18,138 nucleotides of DNA from JANRKG01 sp033763635 (GTDB taxonomy: Bacteria; Cyanobacteriota; Cyanobacteriia; GCF-001939115): assembly GCA_033763635.1 (NCBI GenBank), contig JANRKG010000315.1:1-18138 (forward strand), read 5' to 3'. This document shows positions 1-6,357 of the stretch, piece after piece. Every line of letters begins with the position of its first letter. The stretch's first letter is position 1. A model generated the notes under the pieces. The model saw only the letters and a program-made list of their open reading frames with translations. It had not been told where the DNA came from and searched no databases. Position numbers and translations under genes: made by a program.

Positions 1-873
1 CTGAAACGTTCCCTGGAGATCGCCCCGGACCTGGATGTGGTGGTGCGGGCAAATCAAGATAAAGATATTGAACTGTTATACCAGTTGGGGGCACGGGAGG
101 TAGTTCAACCAGAGTTTGAAGCGAGTCTGGAAATCTCAACCCATTTGCTCACGGGTATGGGTCTTCCCCTGCGAAAAACGCAGCGGGAAATGCAGAAAAT
201 TCGCAGCAGCCATTATCTAGCTTTGCGCCCTGAGCGTTCCTCCTATGAAATTTCGCGGGATCTGAAAGTAGCAACCCAGGACATGAACAAGCGGTGGTAC
301 GCGCTCCCTAACGAGTCTCCTTTAGCAGGGATGACTTTAGAGGAGACAGACCTCCGGCAACTCACGGGGGTTAGCTTGATGGCGATTCGCAGGGCTGGCG
401 GAGAAGAGGTGGATTATCCAGACGGACAGACGACCCTGGAGGAAGGCGATCGTCTTCTGATTATTGGTGAGGCAGAGGAACTGGCTGCTTTTGATGAACT
501 GGCGAAAGGGGAAGCCGCTGTTCCCAAAGCCAACACGTCCTGTCAATGGCTGGTGCTGCCAGAGGGAAGCCCTGCGATTGCCAAGACCCTGGGAGAACTC
601 GCGTTTCCCCAAACCTATGGCGTGCAGGTCCAGGCGATTCGTCGAGAAGGTCGATTCATCCGCTTTCCCGGTGAAGAGATGGATTTGCAGATGGGCGATC
701 GGTTGTTACTGTGTGGTCATTCCGAAAGTCTCATCCAAATTAGTGATTGGGCCAGTACGCCTGAAGCGATGCCCATCCTGCCTATTCCAGTTTTAATTGG
801 GGCAACTTTAGAAGAGACTGCCGAAATCGGGGAAGAGCTTTTACCTCCCGACGATCGGGTGAACCCTATTTAA
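1..873 (+). CDS. TrkA/RCK-domain cation transport protein, C-terminal part (partial)
   Basis: The frame is open from base 1, so only the last 290 residues are present and the N-terminus lies outside the window. The first 40 or so residues (VVVRANQDKDIELLYQLGA, then EVVQPEFEAS) match the end of a TrkA-N/RCK nucleotide-binding domain. Two consecutive TrkA-C (RCK_C) domains follow, at about residues 105-165 and 185-250; each has the pattern of a GDRLL turn near its end (EGDRLLIIG and MGDRLLLCG). In cyanobacteria this order usually forms the cytoplasmic tail of a KefB/CPA2-type cation:proton antiporter, where RCK domains gate the channel in response to nucleotides or ions. The membrane part is not visible, so a free-standing Trk/Ktr regulatory subunit is also possible. 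The gene ends only 37 bp from the convergent thiG. Confidence 0.8.
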   Translation: MKRSLEIAPDLDVVVRANQDKDIELLYQLGAREVVQPEFEASLEISTHLLTGMGLPLRKTQREMQKIRSSHYLALRPERSSYEISRDLKVATQDMNKRWYALPNESPLAGMTLEETDLRQLTGVSLMAIRRAGGEEVDYPDGQTTLEEGDRLLIIGEAEELAAFDELAKGEAAVPKANTSCQWLVLPEGSPAIAKTLGELAFPQTYGVQVQAIRREGRFIRFPGEEMDLQMGDRLLLCGHSESLIQISDWASTPEAMPILPIPVLIGATLEETAEIGEELLPPDDRVNPI

Positions 874-910
874 CCCCCCATTGAATCAGTTGCTTGCCAT
901 CAAACTGTAA

Positions 911-1753
911 CTAGATGGAAGTTCCCGGATCGGTAATCGTTCCGGTCAGGGGAGAACTCGCGGCTGCATAAGCCTTTACTGGAATCCGCCCTGCCAGGTA
1001 AGCTAACCGACCCGCTTCTGTGGCAAGTTTCATGGCCCGTGCCATCCCTGCTGGGTTTTGCGCCTGGGCAATCGCGCTATTAATTAGCAAGGCTTCCGCC
1101 CCCATTTCCATCGCCTGGGCTGCTTCGCTGGGGGTGCCAATTCCTGCATCCACCACCACTGGAATGCTGGCATTTTCAATGATGATCTGAATGTTGGCAG
1201 CATTCCGAATTCCCTGTCCCGATCCGATCGGAGAACCCAGAGGCATGACCGTCGCGCATCCTGCTTCCTCCAGGCGCTTTGCCAGGAGTGGATCGGCATT
1301 GATATAAGGCAGGACTGCAAACCCTTCTTTGACCAACTGTTCTGCCGCTTGAAGCGTCCCGATCGGGTCCGGCAGCAAATACCGAGTATCCGGAATGACC
1401 TCCAACTTCACAAAGTTGTTCTCTTCCTGGCCCAATAGCTTTGCCATCTCTCGACCGAGGCGGGCGACCCTCACCGCATCCTCTGCGGTCTGACATCCTG
1501 CCGTATTGGGCAACATCCAAATTTTTTGCCAGTCCAATGCCTCCGCTAGCCCTTCGTGTCCCGGTGCATTCGTCTGAACGCGCCGCACCGCGACGGTGAC
1601 AATCTCACATTCACTCGCAGCAATACTCTGGCGCATCTGCTCAAAATTTCGATATTTCCCAGTCCCCGTCATCAATCGAGACTGGAAGACTCGTCCAGCG
1701 ATCGTCAGACTACTCTCTGTTTGCTGCTGTAACTCTTTTTCTACCGTTTGCAT
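911..1753 (-). CDS. thiG: Thiazole synthase ThiG
   Basis: ThiG builds the thiazole phosphate half of thiamine from 1-deoxy-D-xylulose 5-phosphate, dehydroglycine and ThiS thiocarboxylate. The protein is 280 residues from the ATG at 1753; an in-frame TTG at 1768 would add five residues, and the ATG is preferred because ThiG homology starts just after it (LTIAGRVFQSRL, then GTGKY). Family features visible are the Schiff-base lysine in NNFVKLEVIPD (Lys116), the phosphate-binding loops GSPIGSGQGI and VVVDAGIGTPSEAA, and the C-terminal ASSPLTG tail. Many cyanobacteria carry ThiG fused behind the glycine oxidase ThiO; this copy stands alone and no thiO lies nearby. It is divergent from the cysteine-repeat gene, and the short gap leaves no room for a TPP riboswitch unless transcription starts inside the neighbour. 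Confidence 0.95.
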   Translation of the reverse strand: MQTVEKELQQQTESSLTIAGRVFQSRLMTGTGKYRNFEQMRQSIAASECEIVTVAVRRVQTNAPGHEGLAEALDWQKIWMLPNTAGCQTAEDAVRVARLGREMAKLLGQEENNFVKLEVIPDTRYLLPDPIGTLQAAEQLVKEGFAVLPYINADPLLAKRLEEAGCATVMPLGSPIGSGQGIRNAANIQIIIENASIPVVVDAGIGTPSEAAQAMEMGAEALLINSAIAQAQNPAGMARAMKLATEAGRLAYLAGRIPVKAYAAASSPLTGTITDPGTSI

Positions 1754-1807
1754 GCTTTTCTGTACCAAGAACCCATCTCGATGCTACAGCACAATTTCTA
1801 GCTTCAG

Positions 1808-1813
1808 AGGAGG
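1808..1813 (+). promoter_or_regulatory. Strong Shine-Dalgarno-like AGGAGG, poorly spaced
   Basis: A perfect AGGAGG lies in the thiG/cysteine-repeat intergenic gap, three bases before an in-frame TTG at 1817. That spacing is too short for efficient initiation, and the next in-frame ATG codons (1889, 1895) are more than 70 bases away. Either the TTG is used despite the spacing, giving a very long N-terminus before the signal peptide, or the motif is coincidental. Confidence 0.4.
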
Positions 1814-1888
1814 AAATTGGAATCACTGGTAAAAACAAGCGAGACGTTGAATAATCGAATCTGGCAGCGTGACTTATATAGATCTCTG

Positions 1889-2398
1889 ATGCTTATGTTG
1901 ACTTCTCCGACCCGTTTCCACTGGCTCCAACTTCCGATTAGCCGCCTTGTTGTGGCTGGCCTCACTGCTTTTGGGTTGTCGGTCATGGTTCCTTCCTCGG
2001 CCGATGCCAATGATTATGAAACCTGTACTGGAGATCTCCTGACCGCTGGGATCGCCCCCGCAGAGGCAGCGACAGCCTGTGCCCGTGCCCTGATCCCCCA
2101 AGACCTATCGACCTGTGTTACGCGGATTCGCCAAAATGCAGGGGTTACTGCCACTGATGCCCTGGCAACTTGTGTACAGGTTCGTCGTCCGGTGGATCTG
2201 GCAACCTGTGTGGTAGGGATTCGTCAAAACCAGCAATCTTCGGCGATTCCGGAGGTGTTGGACAACTGCCGCCGCAGTCTGTTGCCCGTCCGTTATGGTG
2301 AATGTGTAGTTGGGTTGGCTCGAAAAATCAATTCCTTAACCCCAACCGTTGCCATGAATACCTGTATCGATGCCCGTGATACTCGACAAAATCTCTAG
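1889..2398 (+). CDS. Secreted cysteine-repeat protein, function unknown
   Basis: No family recognised with certainty. From the ATG at 1889 (a second ATG is at 1895) the protein is about 169 residues. The N-terminus looks like a Sec signal peptide: basic residues (R, H, R), a hydrophobic stretch LVVAGLTAFGLSVMV, and a likely cleavage after SSADA. The mature part has eight cysteines and nothing else conserved in chemistry. Counted from an upstream TTG at 1817 they are residues 70, 88, 100, 119, 131, 151, 163 and 183, a strict alternation of 18-20 and 12 residue steps. This is four repeats of about 31 residues with a C-x(17-19)-C core, mostly helical by composition (AAxAC, DALATC, LSTC, LATC). 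An inferred fold is a stack of disulfide-stapled helical hairpins in the periplasm or outside the cell. A longer start at TTG 1817 has a strong but badly spaced ribosome site; it would place about 40 residues before the hydrophobic core and is less likely. Confidence 0.7.
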   Translation: MLMLTSPTRFHWLQLPISRLVVAGLTAFGLSVMVPSSADANDYETCTGDLLTAGIAPAEAATACARALIPQDLSTCVTRIRQNAGVTATDALATCVQVRRPVDLATCVVGIRQNQQSSAIPEVLDNCRRSLLPVRYGECVVGLARKINSLTPTVAMNTCIDARDTRQNL

Positions 2399-2438
2399 GT
2401 TCTCGTAAGGGTGATTCTTAAATCCCTGTGAGTAGAGG

Positions 2439-2461
2439 AGGGGATGGTTCAATCGTCCCCT
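2439..2461 (+). terminator. Possible terminator hairpin after the cysteine-repeat gene
   Basis: AGGGGATG (2439-2446) pairs with CGTCCCCT (2454-2461), eight pairs including one G-U, with a 7-base loop. It lies 41 bp after the stop codon. No T-run follows, so intrinsic termination is uncertain. Confidence 0.35.
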
Positions 2462-2479
2462 TAAGCTTGAGTTACCATA

Positions 2480-2503
2480 GGAAATTTAGATGAAAGAATT
2501 TCC
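2480..2503. repeat. Inverted repeat upstream of pxcA
   Basis: GGAAATT (2480-2486) and AATTTCC (2497-2503) are perfect inverted repeats around a 10-base spacer, ending 29 bp before the pxcA start codon. It could be an operator or a leader hairpin; nothing in the sequence identifies the binding protein. Confidence 0.4.
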
Positions 2504-2532
2504 CTCGTTGATCCTTTCGTCCCGATCCCGTC

Positions 2533-3900
2533 ATGCCTAGATCAAGCTTCACAAGAGTCACAGGTTTTCTGCGTGCCTACGGTCAATGGTTGTCAGGAAC
2601 AGCAGATCGTGCGTTGGATCAAGCCTACGATGCTGCCTTAAGTATTAAGGCGATCGAGGATGAACATTTCAATGGGCAAAAAATTTCTGTCAGTGCTAAC
2701 CTCTATACCGCCAATGTTCAGGCCAGATTCGAAGTCCGGTTAAAACGGTGTCTGACCACAACCTATGTGCGGCTGGCCGAGTTCAAAACGAGCAGCCTCT
2801 TTCTGGAAGTCACGGGTTCAACCTCTGCAAATGGGCGGCCTGGGGGATATGGAGTACAAGGCGATCGCCCAACCAGAACCGAACGGGAGCAGGTCATTCT
2901 GGAGAAGCTTGCGTTTATTGATGAGATTTTGACTCGCTATGGAACTAGCCCTCCCCGTCCCCAGGAACCCCCTTCCACTGCATTGACGGTGGTTCCCCGA
3001 TCGCCTCAAACTCCCGTGTTGCCGGACTCGTCCTCTGGGCGGAGTTCTCGGGGTTCGGCTGATCCGATGCTTACCAAACGAACTTCTGACGCAGAAACCA
3101 TTACGGATAAAACCGGAGTGCTACCCCGATCGATTCTCTCAACCTTCAACCGCATTAAGAAGGAACTGGACCCAAAGGCGGAAGATGAAGTCGTCCGAGA
3201 TTTCCGCAATTCTCGTAGCAAAACCATTATTTCCTTACGCTTTGTGTTGTTTCTGGTGCTGATCCCTCTACTGAGTCAGCAAATCGCCAAAAACTTTATT
3301 GTGGGGCCGATCGTAGACCGAGTGCGTAGCCAAACCCAGGCTCCCGTTTTCTTAAACCTGGAGTTAGAGGAGAGTGCCCTGCGTGAACTCCAGGTGTTTG
3401 AAGAACACCTCCGGTTTGAGAATATGCTCCGGAAAGCGCCCCCCCTGTCAACGGAAGAAATGGAGGATCAGGTAAGGGAAAAGGCAACAGAACTGGCAGT
3501 AGAGTATAACGATCGCAGTAGCAACGCGATCAAAAATATTTTTTCCGATCTCTTTGCGGTGGGTGCTTTTGTAATTGTGTTACTAACCCGTAGGCTTGAT
3601 CTGGAAATTTTTAAGTCTTTTATTGATGAAGTGGTCTATGGATTAAGTGATAGCGCCAAGGCATTTATTATCATTTTGTTCACCGATGTTTTTGTAGGCT
3701 TTCACTCTCCCCATGGGTGGGAAGTAATCCTGGAAAGCTTCTCTCGCCATCTCGGATTGCCCGAAAATCGAGAATTTATTTTCCTGTTTATCGCGACCTT
3801 TCCTGTGATTCTGGATACGATATTTAAGTATTGGATCTTCCGGTATTTAAACCGTATTTCTCCTTCCGCCGTAGCCACCTATCGCAATATGAACGAATAG
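2533..3900 (+). CDS. pxcA: Proton extrusion protein PxcA (CemA family)
   Basis: A cyanobacterial homologue of the chloroplast envelope protein CemA/Ycf10. In Synechocystis PxcA (CotA) is needed for light-induced proton extrusion and supports inorganic carbon uptake and pH balance. The 455-residue protein has a soluble N-terminal half (1-230) with a low-complexity Pro/Ser/Thr linker at about 138-180, as in other PxcA proteins. The membrane domain follows, with hydrophobic segments at about 233-255, 335-352, 375-390 and 413-440. The CemA signature is clear near the end: FHSPHGWE, an ESFSRHLGLP stretch, and ATFPVILDTIFKYWIFRYLN. No convincing ribosome site precedes the ATG. The gene is convergent with cp12 and shares its terminator. 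Confidence 0.93.
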   Translation: MPRSSFTRVTGFLRAYGQWLSGTADRALDQAYDAALSIKAIEDEHFNGQKISVSANLYTANVQARFEVRLKRCLTTTYVRLAEFKTSSLFLEVTGSTSANGRPGGYGVQGDRPTRTEREQVILEKLAFIDEILTRYGTSPPRPQEPPSTALTVVPRSPQTPVLPDSSSGRSSRGSADPMLTKRTSDAETITDKTGVLPRSILSTFNRIKKELDPKAEDEVVRDFRNSRSKTIISLRFVLFLVLIPLLSQQIAKNFIVGPIVDRVRSQTQAPVFLNLELEESALRELQVFEEHLRFENMLRKAPPLSTEEMEDQVREKATELAVEYNDRSSNAIKNIFSDLFAVGAFVIVLLTRRLDLEIFKSFIDEVVYGLSDSAKAFIIILFTDVFVGFHSPHGWEVILESFSRHLGLPENREFIFLFIATFPVILDTIFKYWIFRYLNRISPSAVATYRNMNE

Positions 3901-3920
3901 GTTTAATAACGGTTTAAATA

Positions 3921-3959
3921 AATGTCTTGAAAAATGTCTTGAAAAAAATGTCTTGAAAA
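3921..3959. repeat. Three direct copies of AATGTCTTGAAAA
   Basis: Copies start at 3921, 3933 and 3947, so the steps are 12 and 14 bases. They fall between the pxcA stop and the shared terminator. Probably a slippage expansion in the 3' untranslated region. Confidence 0.8.
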
Positions 3960-3973
3960 TATTTTAAAAATCA

Positions 3974-4012
3974 AAAACCGCTCGGTTGATTGCCAGAGCG
4001 GTTTTATTTTTA
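3974..4012. terminator. Bidirectional intrinsic terminator between pxcA and cp12
   Basis: AAAACCGCTC (3974-3983) and GAGCGGTTTT (3996-4005) form a perfect 10-bp stem with a 12-base loop. On the + strand it is followed by TTTTATTTTT; on the - strand the stem leads into TTTTTGATTTTT. It therefore suits both the pxcA transcript and the convergent cp12 transcript. Confidence 0.85.
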
Positions 4013-4036
4013 CTTGTTTTTGTTACTGATCAATTG

Positions 4037-4060
4037 GCTTGCAAGACTGCTTGCAAGACT
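4037..4060. repeat. Tandem pair of GCTTGCAAGACT
   Basis: Two exact 12-base copies lie head to tail at 4037-4048 and 4049-4060. Each contains the palindrome CTTGCAAG. The site is between the terminator and the cp12 stop codon; no function is evident. Confidence 0.7.
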
Positions 4061-4112
4061 ATCTCTAATTCAATAGCAGCCAATTTTTTGGGCGGAAAAT
4101 TCGGTGTGGAAT

Positions 4113-4334
4113 TCAGGTATCGTAAACTCGGCACTCGTCAGCGTCGGGATTCGCATCGCAATACTTCTCAAGGGAGTTTTTGGGCTGCACTTGCCGTTGA
4201 TGGGCAGCTTCAGCCTGTAACTCTTCTACCGCATCCCAAGCGGCCGCACACTCACTGGAACCACCCCCACTGACATCACAGACAGTGCGGGCTTCTTCCC
4301 TTTCCTTTTCAATCCGGTCATGAATGTTGCTCAT
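4113..4334 (-). CDS. cp12: CP12, Calvin-cycle redox regulator
   Basis: CP12 is a small, mostly disordered protein that, when oxidised, ties glyceraldehyde-3-phosphate dehydrogenase and phosphoribulokinase into an inactive complex in the dark; thioredoxin reduction in the light releases them. The 73-residue protein has every hallmark: the N-terminal cysteine pair Cys19 and Cys29, the core AAAWDAVEELQAEAAHQR, and the C-terminal pair Cys59 and Cys68 within SLEKYCDANPDADECRVYD. Length is normal for a stand-alone CP12 without a fused CBS domain. The last residue is Thr after YD, where an acidic residue is common; this tail inserts into the GAPDH active site, so the change is worth noting but probably mild. 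The ATG at 4334 is preceded by an unusual repeat array (4379-4450). Confidence 0.96.
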   Translation of the reverse strand: MSNIHDRIEKEREEARTVCDVSGGGSSECAAAWDAVEELQAEAAHQRQVQPKNSLEKYCDANPDADECRVYDT

Positions 4335-4378
4335 AGATTGTAGGTCTCAACTATTTTTACAGGACAGAGATAGACTCG

Positions 4379-4450
4379 ATGCAATTGGGTGAAAATGCAA
4401 TTGGATGAAAATGCAATTTGATGAAAATGCAATTTGGTGCAAAATGCATC
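4379..4450. repeat. 16-bp iteron-like tandem array upstream of cp12
   Basis: Copies are ATGCAATTGGGTGAAA (4379-4394), ATGCAATTGGATGAAA (4395-4410), ATGCAATTTGATGAAA (4411-4426), a divergent 17-base copy (4427-4443) and a stub ATGCATC (4444-4450). Consensus is ATGCAATTKGRTGAAA. Counted in the cp12 direction the array covers about -45 to -116 from its start codon, so it lies in the promoter or leader. Confidence 0.92.
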
Positions 4451-4486
4451 TTAACTGATTCATCAAGTCAAATCAGTTGACTGCAT
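4444..4486. repeat. Extended inverted repeat abutting the iterons
   Basis: ATGCA (4444-4448) and AACTGATT (4453-4460) are mirrored by AATCAGTT (4471-4478) and TGCAT (4482-4486) around a 10-base loop. A second, mutually exclusive pairing exists: AGTCAA (4466-4471) with TTGACT (4477-4482), sharing the right arm. The left end overlaps the last iteron stub. Confidence 0.75.
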
Positions 4487-4544
4487 ACATAATTACTCAT
4501 AGGGCTTCAGAATTATCTGCCAAAGCCACCCTATTATGTATACA
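4482..4544. repeat. Second inverted repeat, 12-bp arms
   Basis: TGCATACATAAT (4482-4493) and ATTATGTATACA (4533-4544) match at 11 of 12 positions as inverted repeats. Inside them AGGG (4501-4504) can also pair with CCCT (4529-4532). It shares its left end with the preceding inverted repeat. It may be a large hairpin, an operator, or the remnant of a small insertion. Confidence 0.65.
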
Positions 4545-4923
4545 CAACTTAACACTATCAGAAGCACTTCCTCCAGTGAGATTCATGCTCAACCATTGGG
4601 CTGAGTGGGCTGTCAGGCTGGATGAACGGAATTTTATGACAGCACCAAACTAATTGATATACGAGTCAAAGTAGTTTCCCCCATTGCCTTCTGATTTCTT
4701 CAGATTCCTGAGAATATCCTGTGAAGCAGGGAGGTTAGCGCTTGGCTCTTCGTAACTATATGTTAACTTAAATCGAACATCAATCGGCAGGGATGCTTTC
4801 CGGGACGCTTTGCACGACTTACCGAGGTGTTTTAGGGTCACAATAGGGTTAGGTGATAATGTATTCCCCATGACAGCGGTTTTTGCATTTCCGCAACAGC
4901 CCCTCTGAGAGGAGAAAAGCACA

Positions 4924-6189
4924 ATGGTAGCAACCGATCGCAGCCAAATGAGATGGACCAGTGCCCTATCCCGGCTTCCTTCTCTGGAGGCTGCCTTAAA
5001 CGAAGTGGTACAACAGTCTCAGGCAAGGCTAGATGCTCCAGCAGATTTAGGATTGGTTTTCATTTCTGCTGCTTTTGCCAGTGAATACTCACGGTTAATG
5101 CCGCTGTTAAAAGAAAAACTGGCAGTCCCTACTTTGATTGGCTGTGGGGGCGGTGGAATTATTGGGCTGAACGGAAAGGGTGAAGCAGAGGAAGTAGAAC
5201 AGGAACCCGCCATTAGCCTGACCTTAGCCCATCTGCCTGGAGTGACTCTGCGGGCTTTTCATATCGCGTCGGAGGATCTCCCGGATCTAGACAGTCCTCC
5301 CGATGCCTGGATTGATTTGGTGGGAATACCTCCCAGTGATAATCCCCATTTTGTTTTGCTGGCTGATCCCCTGTCGGCGAAAGTGAACGATTTTCTTCAG
5401 GGGCTTGACTTTGCCTATCCTTCAGCGGTGAAAGTTGGGGGTCTCAGTAGTGGCGGTGGTATGGGAAATAGCTCTGGTCTATTTTGCAACTATCAACTGC
5501 ATCGAGAGGGAACGGTGGGGGTGGCAATGAGTGGAAATATCAGACTGGATGCGATCGTCGCTCAGGGATGCCGCCCGATTGGGGAAACCTATCGAGTGAC
5601 GGAAGGAGATCGCAATATTCTACTGGGACTGGAAACTCAGGAAGCGGGGGGTGGGGTGTCGAATGGTAAATCCCGGACTCCGTTAGAGGTTTTACAAACC
5701 CTCATTGAAAAATTGAGTGATGAAGATCGGGCCTTGGCGCAGCATTCGCTGTTTGTGGGGGTGGCTCGGAGTGAGTTCAAACAAGACCTCGATCATGGGG
5801 ATTTTTTGATTCGTAACTTGTTGGGGGTGGACCCGCGCGTGGGGGCCATTGCGATCGGCGATCGGGTCCGTCCGGGTCAGCGAATTCAGTTTCATCTGCG
5901 AGATGCTCAGGCATCCTCAGAAGATTTAGAAACCCTGCTGCGGCGGTATCAAAAACAAAATCAGGGTAAAACTCCTGCTCCCCTGGGTGCCCTGATGTTT
6001 TCTTGCCTGGGGCGGGGTGAGGGGTTATACGGAGTTCCTAACTTTGATTCCCAAGTTTTCAGTCGTTACCTTCCGGATGTTCCCCTGACGGGTTTCTTCT
6101 GCAATGGAGAAATTGGGCCGATTGGGGGCAATACCTTTCTCCACGGCTATACGTCTGTGTTTGGCATTTGCCGACCGATTGGGGATTAG
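4924..6189 (+). CDS. FIST-domain signal transduction protein
   Basis: FIST N and FIST C domains form a ligand-sensing module predicted to bind small molecules such as amino acids. The 421-residue protein is a plain FIST protein with no fused kinase, cyclase or methyl-accepting domain. FIST N covers about residues 40-215: the GLVFISAAFASEYSRLMPLL start, then VPTLIGCGGGGIIG and later VGGLSSGGG. FIST C covers about 235-400 and ends with the typical GFFCNGEIGPIGGNTFLHGY stretch. A clear ribosome site (AGAGGAG, nine bases upstream) supports the start. No signal peptide or membrane segment is seen, so it should be cytoplasmic. The output partner is not identifiable from the neighbours; the LON-domain gene follows after 168 bp on the same strand. 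Confidence 0.85.
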   Translation: MVATDRSQMRWTSALSRLPSLEAALNEVVQQSQARLDAPADLGLVFISAAFASEYSRLMPLLKEKLAVPTLIGCGGGGIIGLNGKGEAEEVEQEPAISLTLAHLPGVTLRAFHIASEDLPDLDSPPDAWIDLVGIPPSDNPHFVLLADPLSAKVNDFLQGLDFAYPSAVKVGGLSSGGGMGNSSGLFCNYQLHREGTVGVAMSGNIRLDAIVAQGCRPIGETYRVTEGDRNILLGLETQEAGGGVSNGKSRTPLEVLQTLIEKLSDEDRALAQHSLFVGVARSEFKQDLDHGDFLIRNLLGVDPRVGAIAIGDRVRPGQRIQFHLRDAQASSEDLETLLRRYQKQNQGKTPAPLGALMFSCLGRGEGLYGVPNFDSQVFSRYLPDVPLTGFFCNGEIGPIGGNTFLHGYTSVFGICRPIGD

Positions 6190-6264
6190 GCGCGAAAAAT
6201 AGAGATTGCCAGATGAATGACCTCTGTTACTTCCTTCTGCGCTCTCCCGCTCCTCTGCTCCTCC

Positions 6265-6298
6265 TTCTGGGAATCCCCATCCCCTATCTTTCCCAGAA
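6265..6298 (+). terminator. Possible terminator hairpin between the FIST and LON genes
   Basis: TTCTGGGAA (6265-6273) and TTCCCAGAA (6290-6298) are a perfect 9-bp inverted repeat with a 16-base loop. It lies after a CT-rich low-complexity run. There is no T-tract behind it, so it may instead be an mRNA-stabilising or regulatory hairpin. Confidence 0.4.
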
Positions 6299-6326
6299 TG
6301 GGCTACAGTATTGAGTAGAAGTACCC

Positions 6327-6332
6327 TATAAA
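6327..6332 (+). promoter_or_regulatory. Possible -10 element for the LON-domain gene
   Basis: TATAAA lies 25 bases before the ATG, in an AT-rich stretch that also holds two direct copies of TATTCTGG (6335-6342 and 6348-6355). No good -35 was found. The leader would be short. Confidence 0.3.
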
Positions 6333-6357
6333 AATATTCTGGAAATTTATTCTGGCA

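Larger units (their letters stand above)
4335..4923. other. 589-bp gene-free region between cp12 and the FIST gene
   Basis: The divergent control region of cp12 (-) and the FIST gene (+). Its cp12-proximal third is dense in repeats: a 16-bp tandem array (4379-4450) and two large inverted repeats (4444-4486 and 4482-4544). The rest, 4545-4923, shows no convincing gene or structured RNA. A 90-codon open frame on the - strand (4650-4922) has no recognisable domain and runs up against the FIST start codon. The FIST gene has a good ribosome site, AGAGGAG at 4908-4914, nine bases before its ATG. Confidence 0.7.

Noticed and set aside
1754..1888. TPP riboswitch for thiG
   Set aside because: The divergent gap is too small and I see no thi-box-like conserved segments; in cyanobacteria thiC is the usual carrier.
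3986..4273. Ninety-five-codon + strand frame over the terminator and cp12
   Set aside because: It runs antisense to an unmistakable cp12 gene and begins inside the terminator stem region.
4379..4450. CRISPR array
   Set aside because: The 16-bp units are directly adjacent with no unique spacers, and no cas genes are present.
4650..4922. Ninety-codon open frame on the - strand upstream of the FIST gene
   Set aside because: No recognisable domain, no ribosome site, and its start would face into the FIST start region. Kept only as part of the gene-free stretch; a homologue in another genome would revive it.
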